Shown: positions 23,803 to 35,923, numbered from the stretch's first letter. The stretch is DNA of 64,000 nt from Notospermus geniculatus (GCA_002633025.1 NMRB01000568.1:269080-333079), one strand, 5' to 3'. Notes: generated from the letters alone by a model not told the origin. Numbers and translations are program-made.

Positions 23803-24557
23803 TTAGCTCACCCGTGAGCTTTTGTGGGGCAGCGTCCGTCGTCCGTTAGGAGGTTATGAGGGCACGTTTCGTAACCGCTGGAGCTATTGATCTGAAACTT
23901 GGTACATATATACCCCTAGGTCAGATGACCTATGACACTAAGTTTCGGTCCGATTCGATTCTTGGCTTGGCCTTCAGGTGGCCAAAACCAAAAACACAAA
24001 AAGTGCAATAACTCCTGAACTAATGACTGGATCATCTCCAAATTTTTATCATAGGTGTATCTAATTAGGATACATCATATATATAAAAGGGGTTTTTGAT
24101 TTGACCTACTTTTCAAGTTCACAGAGGTCGAAGTTCTACAAAAGTAACGAACCTGCCACAGTTCTTCATTATTTCACCGAGCATCTTCCTATCTTGCATA
24201 AACGTGTATTAAAGGGTACCTTCAAAAATACCGAGTGTCGGCCCGATCGGACATCCAATATGGCCACCAGGTGGCATAAGCTGAAAATCATCCAAGTGCT
24301 ATAACTCCGGAACGGCTTGACCCAGAGTGCTCAAACTTGATATTTACCTCCCTCTAAATGACCTTTACAAGCACGTCAAATTTCAGCCTGATTAAACTTC
24401 CAATATGGCCGCCAGGTGTTGTAACCCGAAAAACATCAAATGTGCTATAACTCAGGAACGACTTGACCCAGAGCGCTCATTACTGACATGTACCTCTCTC
24501 TGTCATTACACTATTATGTCCAAACGGGTGAGCACATGGTCCATGGCCCATTTCATT
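23803..24557. mobile_element. GCTCACC..GGTGAGC repeat element
   Basis: Starts TTTAGCTCACCCGTGAGC and ends GGGTGAGCACATGGTCCATG. Inside are GTCCGTCGTCCGT, ATCTGAAACTTGGTACATAT, AATATGGCCGCCAGGTG and repeated CTATAACTC(A/C)GGAACG. This is a very common dispersed repeat type in marine invertebrate genomes. Fragments with the same phrases occur at 61190-61260 and near 52832-53065. Confidence 0.75.
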
Positions 24558-25350
24558 GAAAATGCATCGTACATCTCAGCACTCTTATCTCGACCCCTGT
24601 AAATCGGGTTTTACAGGGGTCCGAGATGGGTCGGTGAAGCCTAAGGCGTGTAAATGTAATGTATGCCGTTTAGGCATGATGACACAAACATTATTTCTGA
24701 AGATTAGAAATACACGACGAATGGTGTTAAAGAGTAGCTACGTCTTCAGGTAACCGGGAGGTCTGCAGTAACCGCCTTCAAAAGTATATTCATCACACGG
24801 CTAAAAAGCATCAATCAACCAATAAATGCTTTCAAAAGCCCAACTGTATTGGTCCATTTTACGAAACACTGACGTTTGGGGACGTAATGCACTTTACAGT
24901 GTGACCTTACATGAACGCCCTATCCTGGAGTCAGCGTCGTTCATCTCATGGTTTACATAATATCCAGATATCAGAATAAAAACAGTCCATCATCACTAAC
25001 TATCCAATTCACTTCGCTGAATGAGGTGCTCGTCTGTTTTTTTACGGGGCTCGAATCCCTCCCACTGTGCATTTGCTGTCGCAGATAATCGACATTGAGA
25101 GAGCCAGGACCCGTTTAATGATGAAAGTGATATTTTCATCTGCAGCCGCGGTTATTCATTATCAGCAACGTTATCAGGTGTTGTTTAAAAACTTCCTAAA
25201 GCAGATATACCGCATACACTGTAGGCCCTACTCTTTTCCCTTGACTGACGGTCACACGGGAGCCCGAAATACAGTTAAGTCCAGCTGGTAACTTAGTTTG
25301 ACGAATTCAGAACCTATTTACTACTGTAGTTACCAATTCAGAATAAGTAA
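24558..25350. other. Intergenic sequence, nothing recognised
   Basis: A short inverted match (CGACCCCTGTAAATCGGG / TTTACAGGGGTCCGAG) lies at 24591-24628. No coding segment or other structured element was seen. Confidence 0.4.
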
Positions 25351-25959
25351 CTACACAGAAAAAAAATCGATCTCAACTCGAGATAGAATGAGTCTCCAGC
25401 CTACTATTTTGTCCCTAAAATGAGTTTCCTTTGCTACTCGAACCGAGAATGAGAAACAGTGTTCTAAGGCTGGAGCTCTCTTGCATCGACTGGAGATAAC
25501 TTCAACTGGAGTATCATTCTGAAGTGGAGACAAAGTCTAGTCTTTTTGAGTTTTCTCAGTTCTTCAGTCGATGGGACAGGGCATCAGCTGGAGAAAATTG
25601 GAAACAAACTGAGGGGAACCAAAATCTGCTCATGTGAAGCTCGGTGGTGTGGTGGTTCTGGTGTCCGACCTCCGATCAGAGGGTCCTGGGTTCGAAACCC
25701 ACTGCGTGTGAAATCTTTTTTTATGTATATATGGAGACATCACTTGTTTATTTGATTCGAGACAACAGACAATCCGGTGGAAACAGCTGAGAATCATTTT
25801 AACCAGTTGGAGACAATGTCATCTCAAGTGGAGACCCAGTTATGTCTATTCGAGTTGCAAAAGAAACTCATTTTAGGGACAAGAGTTGGAGATTCATTTT
25901 TATCTCGAGATGAGATCGTTTTTTATCTCGAGATGAGATCGTTTTTTCTTTCTGTGCAG
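25351..25959. mobile_element. TIR element enclosing a tRNA-like module
   Basis: Ends CTACACAGAAAAAAAATCG and CGTTTTTTCTTTCTGTGCAG, with ATCTCGAGAT blocks inside both arms and CTCATTTTAGGGACAA paired internally. At 25640-25712 (plus) there is a tRNA-like sequence: A-box-like GGTGTGGTGGTTCTGG, B box GGGTTCGAAACCC. It shows no intact acceptor stem, so it is more likely SINE-derived than a functional tRNA gene. Confidence 0.7.
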
Positions 25960-28211
25960 GAACTGGGAACTGGGAGCTAACTTCACCTAGCTGCGGTTGT
26001 GTCTTTCCCACACCGCAACGAAAACCATAACACAAAGGTCTTAGGAGTTGGACTGAGTCATTTCGTGATCTAGGGCGACCGTCTCTCAAGTGGGGGTATA
26101 CACTATGTTTACCGTCATTGTATTCCGTCATTTATAATATCAGGCCTATTATTTCTTTTTTTTCATAACTGGTGTGAATGAATAGCCAGTTGATCTAGTT
26201 ATTGCGACAGATTATTGATTATTGATTTGTGGCCAGTAATGATCTGCATCGGCCCTAAGTGTTCTGTTGTAAATTTATCTTGTCAAATAAACAGTTTAAA
26301 TACGAAATACAAAATTGATTTCTGGCTGTCTGCCTGTGTTTAATTTAAAGATTCTACTGATTCGTGAATCTGAACCTTTGAAGCTGGATCCCGGATGCCA
26401 AGATGTTTATCGTAGTAGGCCTAGAGGTTAACAACATTTATTTTGATACATAATTGAATTTAAGGAATCTACCACATCGTATTGGTCATATCGGTACGGT
26501 GATGAAGTTATTCATGCAGTATGGCTACAACATCCTCAAAATACACTGGCAAACATTCGAAAACAATTGTTTGCAAACATCGTCCACACCATGAAAATAT
26601 TGGACAAATTTTAGGGAAAACCGATGTTATTTCCCTGGGTTAGACAAAAACAGTGAAACACAGAAATGAAGTACCCGGTATGTATTAGTTGTTCAGCAGC
26701 AATATATTGCACAAACCAAAAAGCCAAAGTTGTTGGCCAAATTCAAGTTAAAAAAAGGAGCAAGAATGGGGCTTATCACTGCCTCCTTCAAGAACTGAAG
26801 GTCCATTCCTTCTCCTTCTCATTTTGGAGGCTGCAGTTTGTCAAACAATGATCGCATGATCTTGAAATAATCTTTGATTGGTTGATGTACCAAACACCAG
26901 CAAACAAATGTTTTCAAGAAGGTGCATGCACTGACTTCTCCAAACACGTTTGCTGATGTTTTTGTCGTGCTAGTGCTTGTTTGGTGACTGGTCTACACTA
27001 GCAGACACTTGAAAACGTTTCTCGCGGCGCTACTGTCCACAACAGTCTCCTCAACGCAGTCAAAATCATCAAAATAAAAGCAAATCTGCGCGGGCCATTT
27101 TTTTTCTATTCTATTTAACGCAGATGATAGATATCCAAGAAACAGCACAAAAACGACACACAGTACACAATAAATCGGAAAGTCGTCTCCGAATATTTCG
27201 CACATTTTCGCCCCAATCGGGGTCTTCCTCAGGCGCTATGTAGAAGAGATCCCAGAGGTGAATGAGCTAGAACCTAATGATGGAAGGTAGTTATAGTATG
27301 GAAGAGGCCCTGGACAAACAGGGAGCTAAGAATCTAGGTTGAATAAGATGTGAAAGGGGACAAAGGCCCCCTTGTTTGGTGCTCTTTTAGCACCAAACAA
27401 GATACATTCTTTGGTGTCAATGTCAACCAAAGGAAGTGATGTTTATTTGTATAGGCCTATTTCCCGTTAGATTTGTGGTGTTCTGGCTCCTGTCGGTCGG
27501 ACCTGTCTGACACAGCACTCATGCACTGTGACCTGCTGACTTCGTAGTCACACACACAGGCCTATACATTTCATGATCACACCCCCGGGATCGGAAATGG
27601 CGGCGGCATGCATTAACGGGCGTGCATATCATATTGCACATTGGCAAAGGCCGGCATTATTACTCTGTGTGCCAACATCATCGATCGTGTAGACTGTGAT
27701 CAAAGTAAAGAGTGTCAACCAAGAAGAGTTTCCATAGGCTAGGCTCTACATGATGTACCGGTACGTGCAGTGCGGGCACTACTGCTATGCATATGCTGTC
27801 AGTGTGGCCTATTTTACACATGCACTGCACTCTTTTTCTGGGCTTAACTTTACAATCCCCGACCGTAAGTGCATGATGTTACCAATAATTCATGGCACAG
27901 TGGAAATACTATTGTTGTTCGATGTGGCTTAGCCTATATTACGTCTAACGGCAACCTTTGCAGTCAATACCATCTTCCTTTTCTCTTTACAGGATAAGAT
28001 GAAAATAGCCAGTTTTCAAAACAACAATGCATCAAAGATCCATCTTTCCACCTACTGTCATAGGACGTGATGTTTGTTGTCAAGAAGAAATTTGTCCAGA
28101 GCACAATACGATAATAGACAGTCGCAATCATACGTTAAAGCGATGTAGGCCTACGCGTGCTCTGCAGTACTGCATATCGATAGTTCCTATATTTCCCGTA
28201 TGGCGGCAGCA
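25960..28211. other. Intergenic sequence with one repeat fragment
   Basis: The only clear element is the 27125-27252 repeat, listed separately. GGCAAACATTCGAAAACAAT near 26550 and related CAGCAAACAAATGTTTTC near 26895 suggest an old inverted-repeat element. Three TAGGCCTA motifs occur (26417, 27464, 28146). No gene recognised. Confidence 0.4.
27125..27252. repeat. Single-arm copy of the GACCCC-stem repeat
   Basis: Matches one arm of 20014-20179 plus its outer flank: ATATCCAAGAAACAGCACAA, then AATAAATCGGAAAGTCGTC, TTTTCGCCCCAATCGGGG and GCGCTATGTAGAAGAGATC. It extends the family consensus beyond the palindrome itself. Confidence 0.8.
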
Positions 28212-29451
28212 CTACAGTTTATGAATGGAATTCCAAGTACGTCATCTTATTACAATAGGCCTACTACGGAATTTACTATGACATGTATGACCAATCAGCA
28301 GCCAGGAGAGTGACATGACTGACAGTGATGCCGCCGACGGCGACGATTCTATGAGTCATCCGCAAAACAGGCAAAGGATGGTGTTGGCCGGGGGTCAACG
28401 ACGTTCAGGAGGTAAGCTTACGCTGCCTCAAGTCCTCGTTAGTGCTGCAACAATTTTCTGTCTTCACACGCCGCCATCGAATTTTCTGGCCAGCTTTCTC
28501 ACATTTTGGTTTCTTCGGAGCCATGTTTGTTGTCAGTCTGTCGATCTCGTTCTCGGAAATCCCCGTGCGATTTTGAAATTTTTACGGCAGTAAACAATAA
28601 TGTCGCCCATATTTATTGAAATAATATTAATAAAATATTTTTCATGAACGTTTTGTTGTAGAAAACGTCGACGTTACCGTAATTTGATGGTTCAAAGATA
28701 TTAGAAATCACACGAGATCAGTTTCAAGAACCCCGCCATTTTATGAATGAAATCTGGGAGTTATCGCGGGTCGCGATTCTTGAACGAGATTTCATTTCCA
28801 GCCGCGAGATCAGATTCCTTTAATCACAACTTCCTGCAAGATGATTTCTCTAATATTTCAAAACTCAGATGCCAATGTGTTGGTTATGCAGTTTTTCCTG
28901 ATTGCAGTCAACAACAGTCATGGTTGATACAGGAGCGGCTTGGTTACGTCACTCTGTGCATTAGAAGATCTATATTTTGTAAAATTTGATAATGACAAAA
29001 ACAAAAACAAAACATGTCATTTTGGCTTTCAATTCAATGCGCATCTTCTATTGATCTTTCAGTCTGTTAAAAGTTTATGATACTGTCTATTGAACCTCGC
29101 CCATTCATTGTTTACATTCAGTGTTTGTAAACATGGATGTTTACATTGTTATATTGGACTTTTGGGACATGCCAACCCACCAAATTGAATCCTTTCGGTA
29201 TCAAAAGAATTTCTAGCGGGGCATATCACCAACAAATTACTCCAAAAGACGAAGAACGACTGGATATAAACAAACAAAATGTAAATAAACAATGATTTTC
29301 GTGGCCCGCGAAAATACCTTGTGATACATTATCTTTAACTCTCTATCTTCGCTGCCTTTTTAGATACTACTACGTTTCTCTGCACTGGACAACTAATTAT
29401 GTTCTTATCAGTGAACTCTCTCTAATCTCCCAATATCCAAGGGCGGTCTTC
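28212..29451. repeat. Duplicated block, copy 1 (segments A, B, C)
   Basis: Segment A (28212-28376) starts CTACAGTTTATGAATGG. Segment B (28377-28900) starts CAAAGGATGGTGTTGGCC. A spacer follows, then segment C (about 29093-29451), which contains a truncated AGATAATGTATCAC-family MITE ending at TTAA 29335-29338. A, B and C all recur at 30640-31651, with B inverted. On the minus strand of B a 39-codon frame (28524-28405) begins ACAAACATGG, a good initiation context. Confidence 0.85.
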
Positions 29452-29595
29452 AAATTGACTGACAAGCCAATTTCTACATGTAGTTCACTACAGCATTTTT
29501 TTGTACAAGAAAAATGGGACATTAAGAAAATGGCGCCCGCCATGGAGGGGGACAGACCGAAATGTCACCCCGAGAAAACATTGTTGACCGAGGCC

Positions 29596-30344
29596 GCCGA
29601 GGTCAACAAGAGGCTGCCAGGGTTGTCACGGGTCTAACACTTTATTCTTCTAGAAATTCATTATATGTAGAGACAGGATGGCAACCATTAGAAACTAGAC
29701 GCAAAATTCGAGCAACTTCCCTTATGTACAAAATTCAACATACAATGACTCCCGTTTACCTTACTGATTTATTACCTACATCAATTGCGGATACACAACC
29801 GTATTATTTAAGAAGTAATCTGAATACGGCAACCCCCAGTACTCGGCTTAATATAACTAAGAAATCCTTCATCCCTGCAACTATTGAGCTTTGGAATCAC
29901 TTAGAATTATCAGTTCGTGAATTACCCACCTTTCCGCAGTTTAAAAATAAGGTTACAAAATTATTCAGCAATGATAATCAGCCACCGCATTTTTGGCTGT
30001 CTTCTGGAAGTCGTGTTGCCTCTGTTTATCTGTGTCGACTCCGAAATAGAAGCAGTTGCCTTAATGGTCACCTCTTTTCTTGCAACCTAATTGATAATCC
30101 TTCATGTAGATGCGGAGCCACATTTGAGGGCACCGCTCATTATCTCCTGAATTGTCCCCAGTTTATTGACGACAGAAATATACTACTCCACGAATTAGCT
30201 TGGCTTCCGGAAATTACAGTAAATATTTTATTACAGGGTGACCCTCATTTATCCTCATATGAAAATATAACAATTATGAAAAGTGTTCAAAAATATATTC
30301 TCCGTACGAAACGACTTCTCCCTTTATCCTACACTCAAGAGTAA
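29596..30344 (+). pseudogene. Non-LTR retrotransposon ORF2 C-terminus, 5'-truncated
   Basis: The frame carries hallmarks of the region after the reverse transcriptase domain in Jockey/CR1/RTE-like elements: 'EAARVVTGLTLYSSRNSLY' (an AAR-x-V-TG motif), 'IRATSLMYKIQHTMTPVYL', and a terminal cysteine/histidine motif 'CRCGATFEGTAHYLLNCP'. It ends with a normal stop at 30344, followed by ~290 nt of 3' UTR with a C-run, finishing in AAATAAAATATG and A-rich sequence at about 30637. The catalytic RT core is absent, so this is a dead 5'-truncated copy. It sits exactly between two copies of a duplicated block. Confidence 0.88.
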
Positions 30345-30639
30345 TTTAGTAACACGGTCATTTTGATTTATCGGCTTTCTCAACTATTACCTGTCTGATA
30401 GTAGTATTTACCTACTAGCATTCAAGTCTGCATGATGAACGGACAAAGGGACCCCCCCCCCCCCATTCCACTATATCCACCTTGCCACCTGTTGTATCCA
30501 AACTTTGTTCATCTATCTGTTAGTTTATTCATATTTTCTTTTCTGTTCAGTTTATTTGTACATGGAGAGAACTCTGTAAGTTTATTAAACTTTTGTTCAA
30601 TCCTTTTTCATTTTCTGAAATAAAATATGTTTAAACTAA

Positions 30640-31651
30640 ACTACAGTTTATGAATGGAATTCCAAGTACGTCATCTCATTATAATACTACGGAATTTACT
30701 ATGACATGTTTGACCAATCAGCAGCCAGGAGAGTGACATGACTGACAGTGATGCCGCCGACGGCGACGATTCTATGAGTCATCCGCAAATCAGGAAAAAC
30801 TGCATAACCAACACATTGGCATCTGAGACTTGAAATATTAGTGAAATCATCTTGCAGGAAGTTGTGATTAAAGGAATCCGATCTCGCGGCTGGAAATGAA
30901 ATCTCGTTCAAGTATCGCGACCCGCGATAACTCCCAGATTTCATTCATAAAATGGCGGTGTTCTTGAAACTGATCTCGTGTGATTTCTAGTATCTTTGAA
31001 CCATCAAATTACGGTAACGTCGACGTTTTCTACAACAAAACGTTCATGAAAAATATGTTATTAATATTATTTCAATGAATATGGGCGACATTAGTGTTTA
31101 CTGCCGTAAAAATTTCAAAATCGCACGGGGATTTCCGAGAATGAGATCGACAGACTGACAACAAACATGGCTCCGAAGAAACCAAAATGTGAGAAAGCTG
31201 ACCAGAAAATTCGATGGCGGCGTGTGAAGACAGAAAATTGTTGCAGCACTAATGAGGACTTGAGGCAGTGTAAGCTTACCTCCTGAACGTCGTTGACCCC
31301 CGGCCAACACCATCCTTTGAACCTCGCCCATTCATTGTTTACATTCAGTCTTTGTAAACATGGATGTTTACATTGTTATATTGGACTTTTGGGACATGCC
31401 AACCCACCAAATTGAATCCTTTCGGTATCAAAAGAATTTCTAGAGGGGCATGCCACCAACAAATTACTCAAAAGACGAAGAACGACTGGATATAAACAAA
31501 CAAAATGTAAAAAATCAATGATTTTCGTGGCCCGCGAAAATCTCTATCTTCGCAGCCTTTTTAGATACTACCACGTTTCTCTGCACTGGACAACTAATTA
31601 TGTTCTTATCAGTGAACTCTCTCTAATCTCCCAATATCCAAGGGCGGTCTT
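30640..31651. repeat. Duplicated block, copy 2 (A, inverted B, C)
   Basis: A' (30640-30793) is direct to 28212-28376. B' (30794-31318) is the reverse complement of 28377-28900. C' (about 31311-31651) is direct to 29093-29451. The breakpoints around B lie at CAGG/CCTG. A 39-codon frame (31167-31286, plus) equivalent to the one in B is still open. One N at 31652 marks the end of similarity. Confidence 0.85.
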
Positions 31652-31956
31652 NCTTAGCGGGAGACATTGAAAAATGTCCACCGCTCACGTGACGCGTCTC
31701 GGCCAATCATATTCACGGATTCTCTCTCGAGGTACGATATAATCTATTTGTGGATTTTTTCCCTATACAACAATAATGCGACGATGTTTCCCGTTATACA
31801 GGGTAAAATAAATTCCTACAAGATATTTCGTCGGAAAAAGATGTACGTGTATCGTGTATGGCGGTCTTAAAGACAGAGAAAGCCTGGACACAAACAAACA
31901 AAATGTAAATAAACAATGATTTTTTTGGCACACAAAAATACCGTGATACGTTATCT
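31652..31956. other. Unique sequence plus a partial AGATAATGTATCAC MITE
   Basis: 31652-31870 is unique sequence with no recognised gene. 31879-31956 is the right part of a MITE of the 3706-3946 family, ending at the TTAA at 31957-31960 that it shares with the next full copy. Confidence 0.6.
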
Positions 31957-31960
31957 TTAA

Positions 31961-32202
31961 AGATAATGTATCACGACTTCATTGTTTACATTCAATGTTT
32001 GTAAACATGGATGTTTACATTATGTTATTTTGGACTTTTGGGACATGCCAACCCACCAAACTGAATAATTTTGGAATCAACAGAATTTCTACACAGCTAC
32101 CAACAAATTACTCATAAGACAAAGAAAGCCTGGACATAAACAAACAAATGTAAATAAACAATGAATTTCGGGGCCCGCGAAAATACCCGTGATACATTAT
32201 CT
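31961..32202. mobile_element. TTAA-flanked MITE, AGATAATGTATCAC family, full copy
   Basis: Arms AGATAATGTATCACGA and CGTGATACATTATCT, TTAA at 31957-31960 and 32203-32206. Length 242 bp, as for 3706-3946. Its left TTAA is also the right TTAA of a partial copy. Confidence 0.85.
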
Positions 32203-32206
32203 TTAA

Positions 32207-33185
32207 TGGATTCTTCATTAGAGGAATCCCACCGTGCAGCCCACGTTCGTTCAGTCGGTTCTTGATCCGCTAGGTGCTAATTTGAATACAAGTCATGTAG
32301 ACTCTTTGACCCGCTTCGCAATTTTTGCATCAGAAACCGTCTGGTTTTTCACGGCAAGCTCCTTGATATCGTGCGCCGACGGAGTGGAATGAGTACTAAC
32401 ATCAGCTGACAGACTAGAATGTGTTCTTTTGTGTGATGTTCAATCATTAAAGCTATCTTAATCCGGTTTCAGAAAATACGAAGGTTTTGAAATGTTATTT
32501 ACAAATGCAACACACCCTAATTGCCTTGCTAAAATAGAGATGAATCACATCAACTTGGTCTCCCTTACCCAAATGGTCACCAGGGTGGTGCTTCAACCAA
32601 TTGGGTACTGGTAGACCGTTTCGAATGACCGTAGTGAGCGTCATTTGGCTCAGGGAATACCCGTACATGCCGATTTGATATCTTTATTCAGGAAGTTTTT
32701 GTGTTACTCTGTTTGTTCGGGCAGCCAATGGGGCTATCCAGAATATATTTCAACCTCTCCATAATAGGGGTCTCTACTGTACTATAAGTTTTACTATCCA
32801 CTTTCTGTTCAGTGAGTTGCAAATTATCAAGTTTCAAAATATCAAAATCTCATTATATCTCAATCACCCGGACACAACATGAGGCTGAGAATTTTACCAC
32901 AGTCCTGTCCTTGGATAAGCAGGCATGAATTTAGACTTGTTTCATGTTGATCAGTTGACAGTGTGGCAAGTAATCTCAAAATATCAAATTTCGTGATATC
33001 TAACGTCGATATCACCATGACCCAAACATCTCATATCAAAAATAATCAGCTCATTTGATTTCTAGGGTATAAAAACCTAAGGGTAGAACTTGTTTCTATT
33101 GCTCTAGGTGTTAACTGGTTATAGGAGCCGATTTGTGCCATCACTAAGAGAGTGATGGACCAAATATCAAGTCTGATATGATGAT
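32207..33185. other. Intergenic sequence, no gene recognised
   Basis: No conserved frame or repeat family was recognised. Several short AAATATCA/TGATATTT motifs occur at 32820-33060 but form no clear element. Confidence 0.4.
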
Positions 33186-33260
33186 TACGTCAATGATGGA
33201 GGCATCTGAGGTTGAAAATGATTAGATCACATTTTCTGCCTGTTTCTGCCTGTAAGTGAC

Positions 33261-33693
33261 GCTGAATCGGTTAATGTCGTCCTGGGTGCACCTCATTATT
33301 ACCCTGGGTATTCTGGGTAATCCTTTTTGTTACCCAGGACGATCCTGGGTATAAAAAAGGTACCTTAACATTACCCAGTTTGAAATCCACGCCGTTTTCC
33401 ATCCGCGCTCGAAGTTCGGTACTATCTTATTCTAGCCCGCCACGAATTTATACACGTGCATTTTGACGTGGTGTTTGTCAGCAGCTGTCAGAATTGCAAC
33501 TCGCGTTAAAGACCGTGATTTACAGTCATATTTGAAATCTAGTCCATCCTTTGGCGCGGATTTTAAAACAGGGTAATGTTAAGGTACCTTATCTGTACCC
33601 AGGACGATCCTGGGTAACAAAAAGGATTACCCAGGATTACCCTGGGTAATAATGAGGTGTAGGCCTACCCAGGACGACATTAACCGATTCAGC
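33261..33693. mobile_element. MITE with 9 bp target duplication (GCTGAATCGGTTAATG)
   Basis: A 433 bp element with long arms starting GCTGAATCGGTTAATGTCG, flanked by GTAAGTGAC on both sides (33252-33260, 33694-33702). The empty site, a single GTAAGTGAC, is in the paralogous copy near 35990. A 9 bp duplication and long arms point to the Mutator (MULE) group. The arms contain repeated CCCAGGACGATCCTGGGT, a local palindrome. Confidence 0.88.
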
Positions 33694-34437
33694 GTAAGTG
33701 ACGCTCATCTGTTTGATAACTCATTTTTAAGTTTCTGAACAGTCCACTTCCCATACTCTGCCATGTTGCAAACAGTGACACTAGGACTTAGTACAGCAGA
33801 GCCATCTGGAGGTTTAGTTTTCCCTGGATAGCCCCATACTGGCAACACTGCATTATGTAATATTAGAATGGCCTTGGGCATTTTAACGCACAACATGTTT
33901 CCCATGTTGGAGTCACCCTTGCCGATTGAGTACATGTGTGTAACTATAGGGCCGTTTAGACGACAGGCAAAAATCCACATGCGATCCGATCGAATCCGAT
34001 TGTGGTTCAAAACTCTTGCGTGTAAACGCTACCCAATGCGGTCCAATGTGGATTTAAAACAGTCCCGAATCCACATTAGACCACATATGACCACATTCAA
34101 ATCTCGTCTAAACACAAATAAGACTCGATGCGGGTCGATCTGATCCAATCGGATTGAATCTGAATGTGGTTATCATAAAGAGCGTCAGGATTCGCAGTCT
34201 TTTGAGGAATGGAATTGGTGTCTCAATTAAACCTGACAGGTCAGATATAAGCTGCGGTTACAGCTGTTGAAAATACCCGTGTTTTTCCAGACACGTGTCA
34301 AACCCGTGTGCGAGAGGTCACACTACTACATTGTAGTTAAGTAGTCCGGCGACAGGTGCGCTGCATGCACTGACTCTTCGGTCATTTCTGTATTGGCACA
34401 CATTGTTGGAGGCGCGAAAACGACGTCACTTAATGGC

Positions 34438-35145
34438 GCCGAATCGGTTAATGTCGTCCTGGGTATAACAGAAATATACCCAGGTTCAATGTCGCCCCAC
34501 AAAACTATACAGGGTATAGTTCGATCTACAAAAGTATACCGAGCATTGGATACAGCACCTGAAGACGAGATTGTTCTTGCAAATGCCATATGACGATGCA
34601 GAAGCATGAGAAAGTCGAAAAACATCGCTCTAGCGCCCGACACGACGGGCACCATTTTAATACTCAGTATATCGTACCGACAATCATCAAAGAAATTTTC
34701 GTGCCGTTTATCGTCACTCAAATCCGCAATAGCCTAGTACTCGCAGCACGGCTCGCGGACGTAGATGAACGCACGACACCGAACAAACATATGGGGCGCA
34801 GATCGGCTCTTTCGTTTGCTCGTTTCTTTGAAACTGTGAGCTTAACTTGCAGTAAGTTTGGACCGTTGTGTTGAGACAAATGTCAACAGTTGACCCATGC
34901 CATCGATGAGCACAAAATCGGACAATATTGACTGATATTTTGAAGATGTTGATTGCAAAACTGCCGTCTCAGTTGAAGCGAGCAACAAAATGGCGGCCAT
35001 CCATTCCTAATTCGTCCCTAGGCTCAAAACTACGGTACTGGGTATACTTTTGTAGATCGAACTATACCCAGGGTATAGTTTTGTAGGACGACATTGAACC
35101 TGGGTATATTTCTGTTATACCCAGGACGACATTAACCGATTCGGC
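34438..35145. mobile_element. MITE with 9 bp target duplication (GCCGAATCGGTTAATG)
   Basis: A 708 bp relative of 33261-33693: the ends GCCGAATCGGTTAATGTCG share the first 27 bp but the interiors differ. The target is CTTAATGGC; the left copy is 34429-34437, and the right copy is split by the 35151-35280 insertion. The empty site in copy 2 reads CCTAATGGC near 36729. Inner arms carry TGTAGATCGAACTATACCC and complement. Confidence 0.88.
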
Positions 35146-35150
35146 CTTAA

Positions 35151-35280
35151 GGCTTCCCTTACATCGAAGTATTCGGTATACGAAAACGCCGGTTAACAAA
35201 GGCATTCCGAGGATTCACCACCGTGAAGCCATTGTAAACCGGCGTTTTCGTATACCGTATACTTCGATGTAAAGGAAGCC
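35151..35280. mobile_element. 130 bp MITE with TAA duplication nested in a 9 bp TSD
   Basis: Arms GGCTTCCCTTACATCGAAG and the complement pair over about 47 bp. Flanking TAA at 35148-35150 and 35281-35283 fits PIF/Harbinger. Removing it restores CTTAATGGC, the target duplication of the older element at 34438-35145. Confidence 0.88.
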
Positions 35281-35560
35281 TAATGGCTGCGCCATCTGTA
35301 GCCGTGCTAAGAATTAACTAAAACACGGAGCATTCGAAAAGCACGGCGAGCTTGCCGTGTTTCAAAAACCCGGGTTTCTTGAAGCCCGGCAATTCATAGG
35401 TGTGACCGCAAAAAACAGGGGATTTTACGTAGTGTAACCACGGCTATACTTTCCGACTTGATGCATTTTTTTACGCTCAATCCTGAAGGTTCGAAAAAAT
35501 ATCCATGGAATATTTCAGGTAATTAGTTACGCATAATCTTTACCAAGGGTGTAGGCCTAC

Positions 35561-35923
35561 ATTAGGTCAGCAAGTTGCGACAAGACAGAAAAATACAATA
35601 AAACGTTTTGAATGCCTCTTGTCGAAACTTAGTTCCACCGATGCAATAGAGAAGAAAGTTGATGGTGTTGTTCGTGTAACTTAAGAGGTTTGTCACATCA
35701 TAAGCGATGGTCATTATATCTATGTGTTGTTGATATGTGTTGTTGTCCATTAGACCAGAAACAGCCAAAACGACACAAATCGGCAGAGTGAGCAGAATAA
35801 ACACTAGACTGACTGTGGTCAACATGTAAGTCATACTTGTCAACTGAGATGACTTGCCATCCGAGACGTGGCGAGTGTTTTGCATTTTTCGGCGGTTCAT
35901 GTGACTCCTCACAACCGTATATA
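35561..35923 (-). pseudogene. Truncated GPCR duplicate (TM6-TM7-tail only)
   Basis: Encodes 'MRSHMNRRKMQNTRHVSDGK' through the seventh helix and C-terminal 'FLSCRNLLT', nearly identical to the end of the receptor at 37045-38111. Everything upstream of the third intracellular loop is missing, because the duplication breakpoint (35923) lies there. It cannot encode a receptor. The few differences (for example QHID versus QHKD) indicate a fairly recent event. Confidence 0.9.

Larger units (their letters stand above)
33186..35923. repeat. Tandem duplicate of the GPCR 3' region, copy 1 (interrupted)
   Basis: Begins GATTACGTCAATGATGGAGG and is colinear with 35924-37407. It is longer only because it holds three transposon insertions (33261-33693, 34438-35145, 35151-35280), whose empty sites are visible in copy 2. 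Its right end falls inside the GPCR coding region, so the duplicate contains only the last part of the receptor. Confidence 0.92.

Noticed and set aside
28315-28593. 92-codon frame on the plus strand of segment B
   Set aside because: A similar frame exists in the inverted copy, but composition is odd and the opposite strand holds a better start context; coding status is unproven, so only the 39-codon frame was flagged.
29455-29637. Short frame upstream of the RT fragment as a separate gene
   Set aside because: It overlaps the retroelement boundary, has no recognisable motif and no splice or promoter signal.
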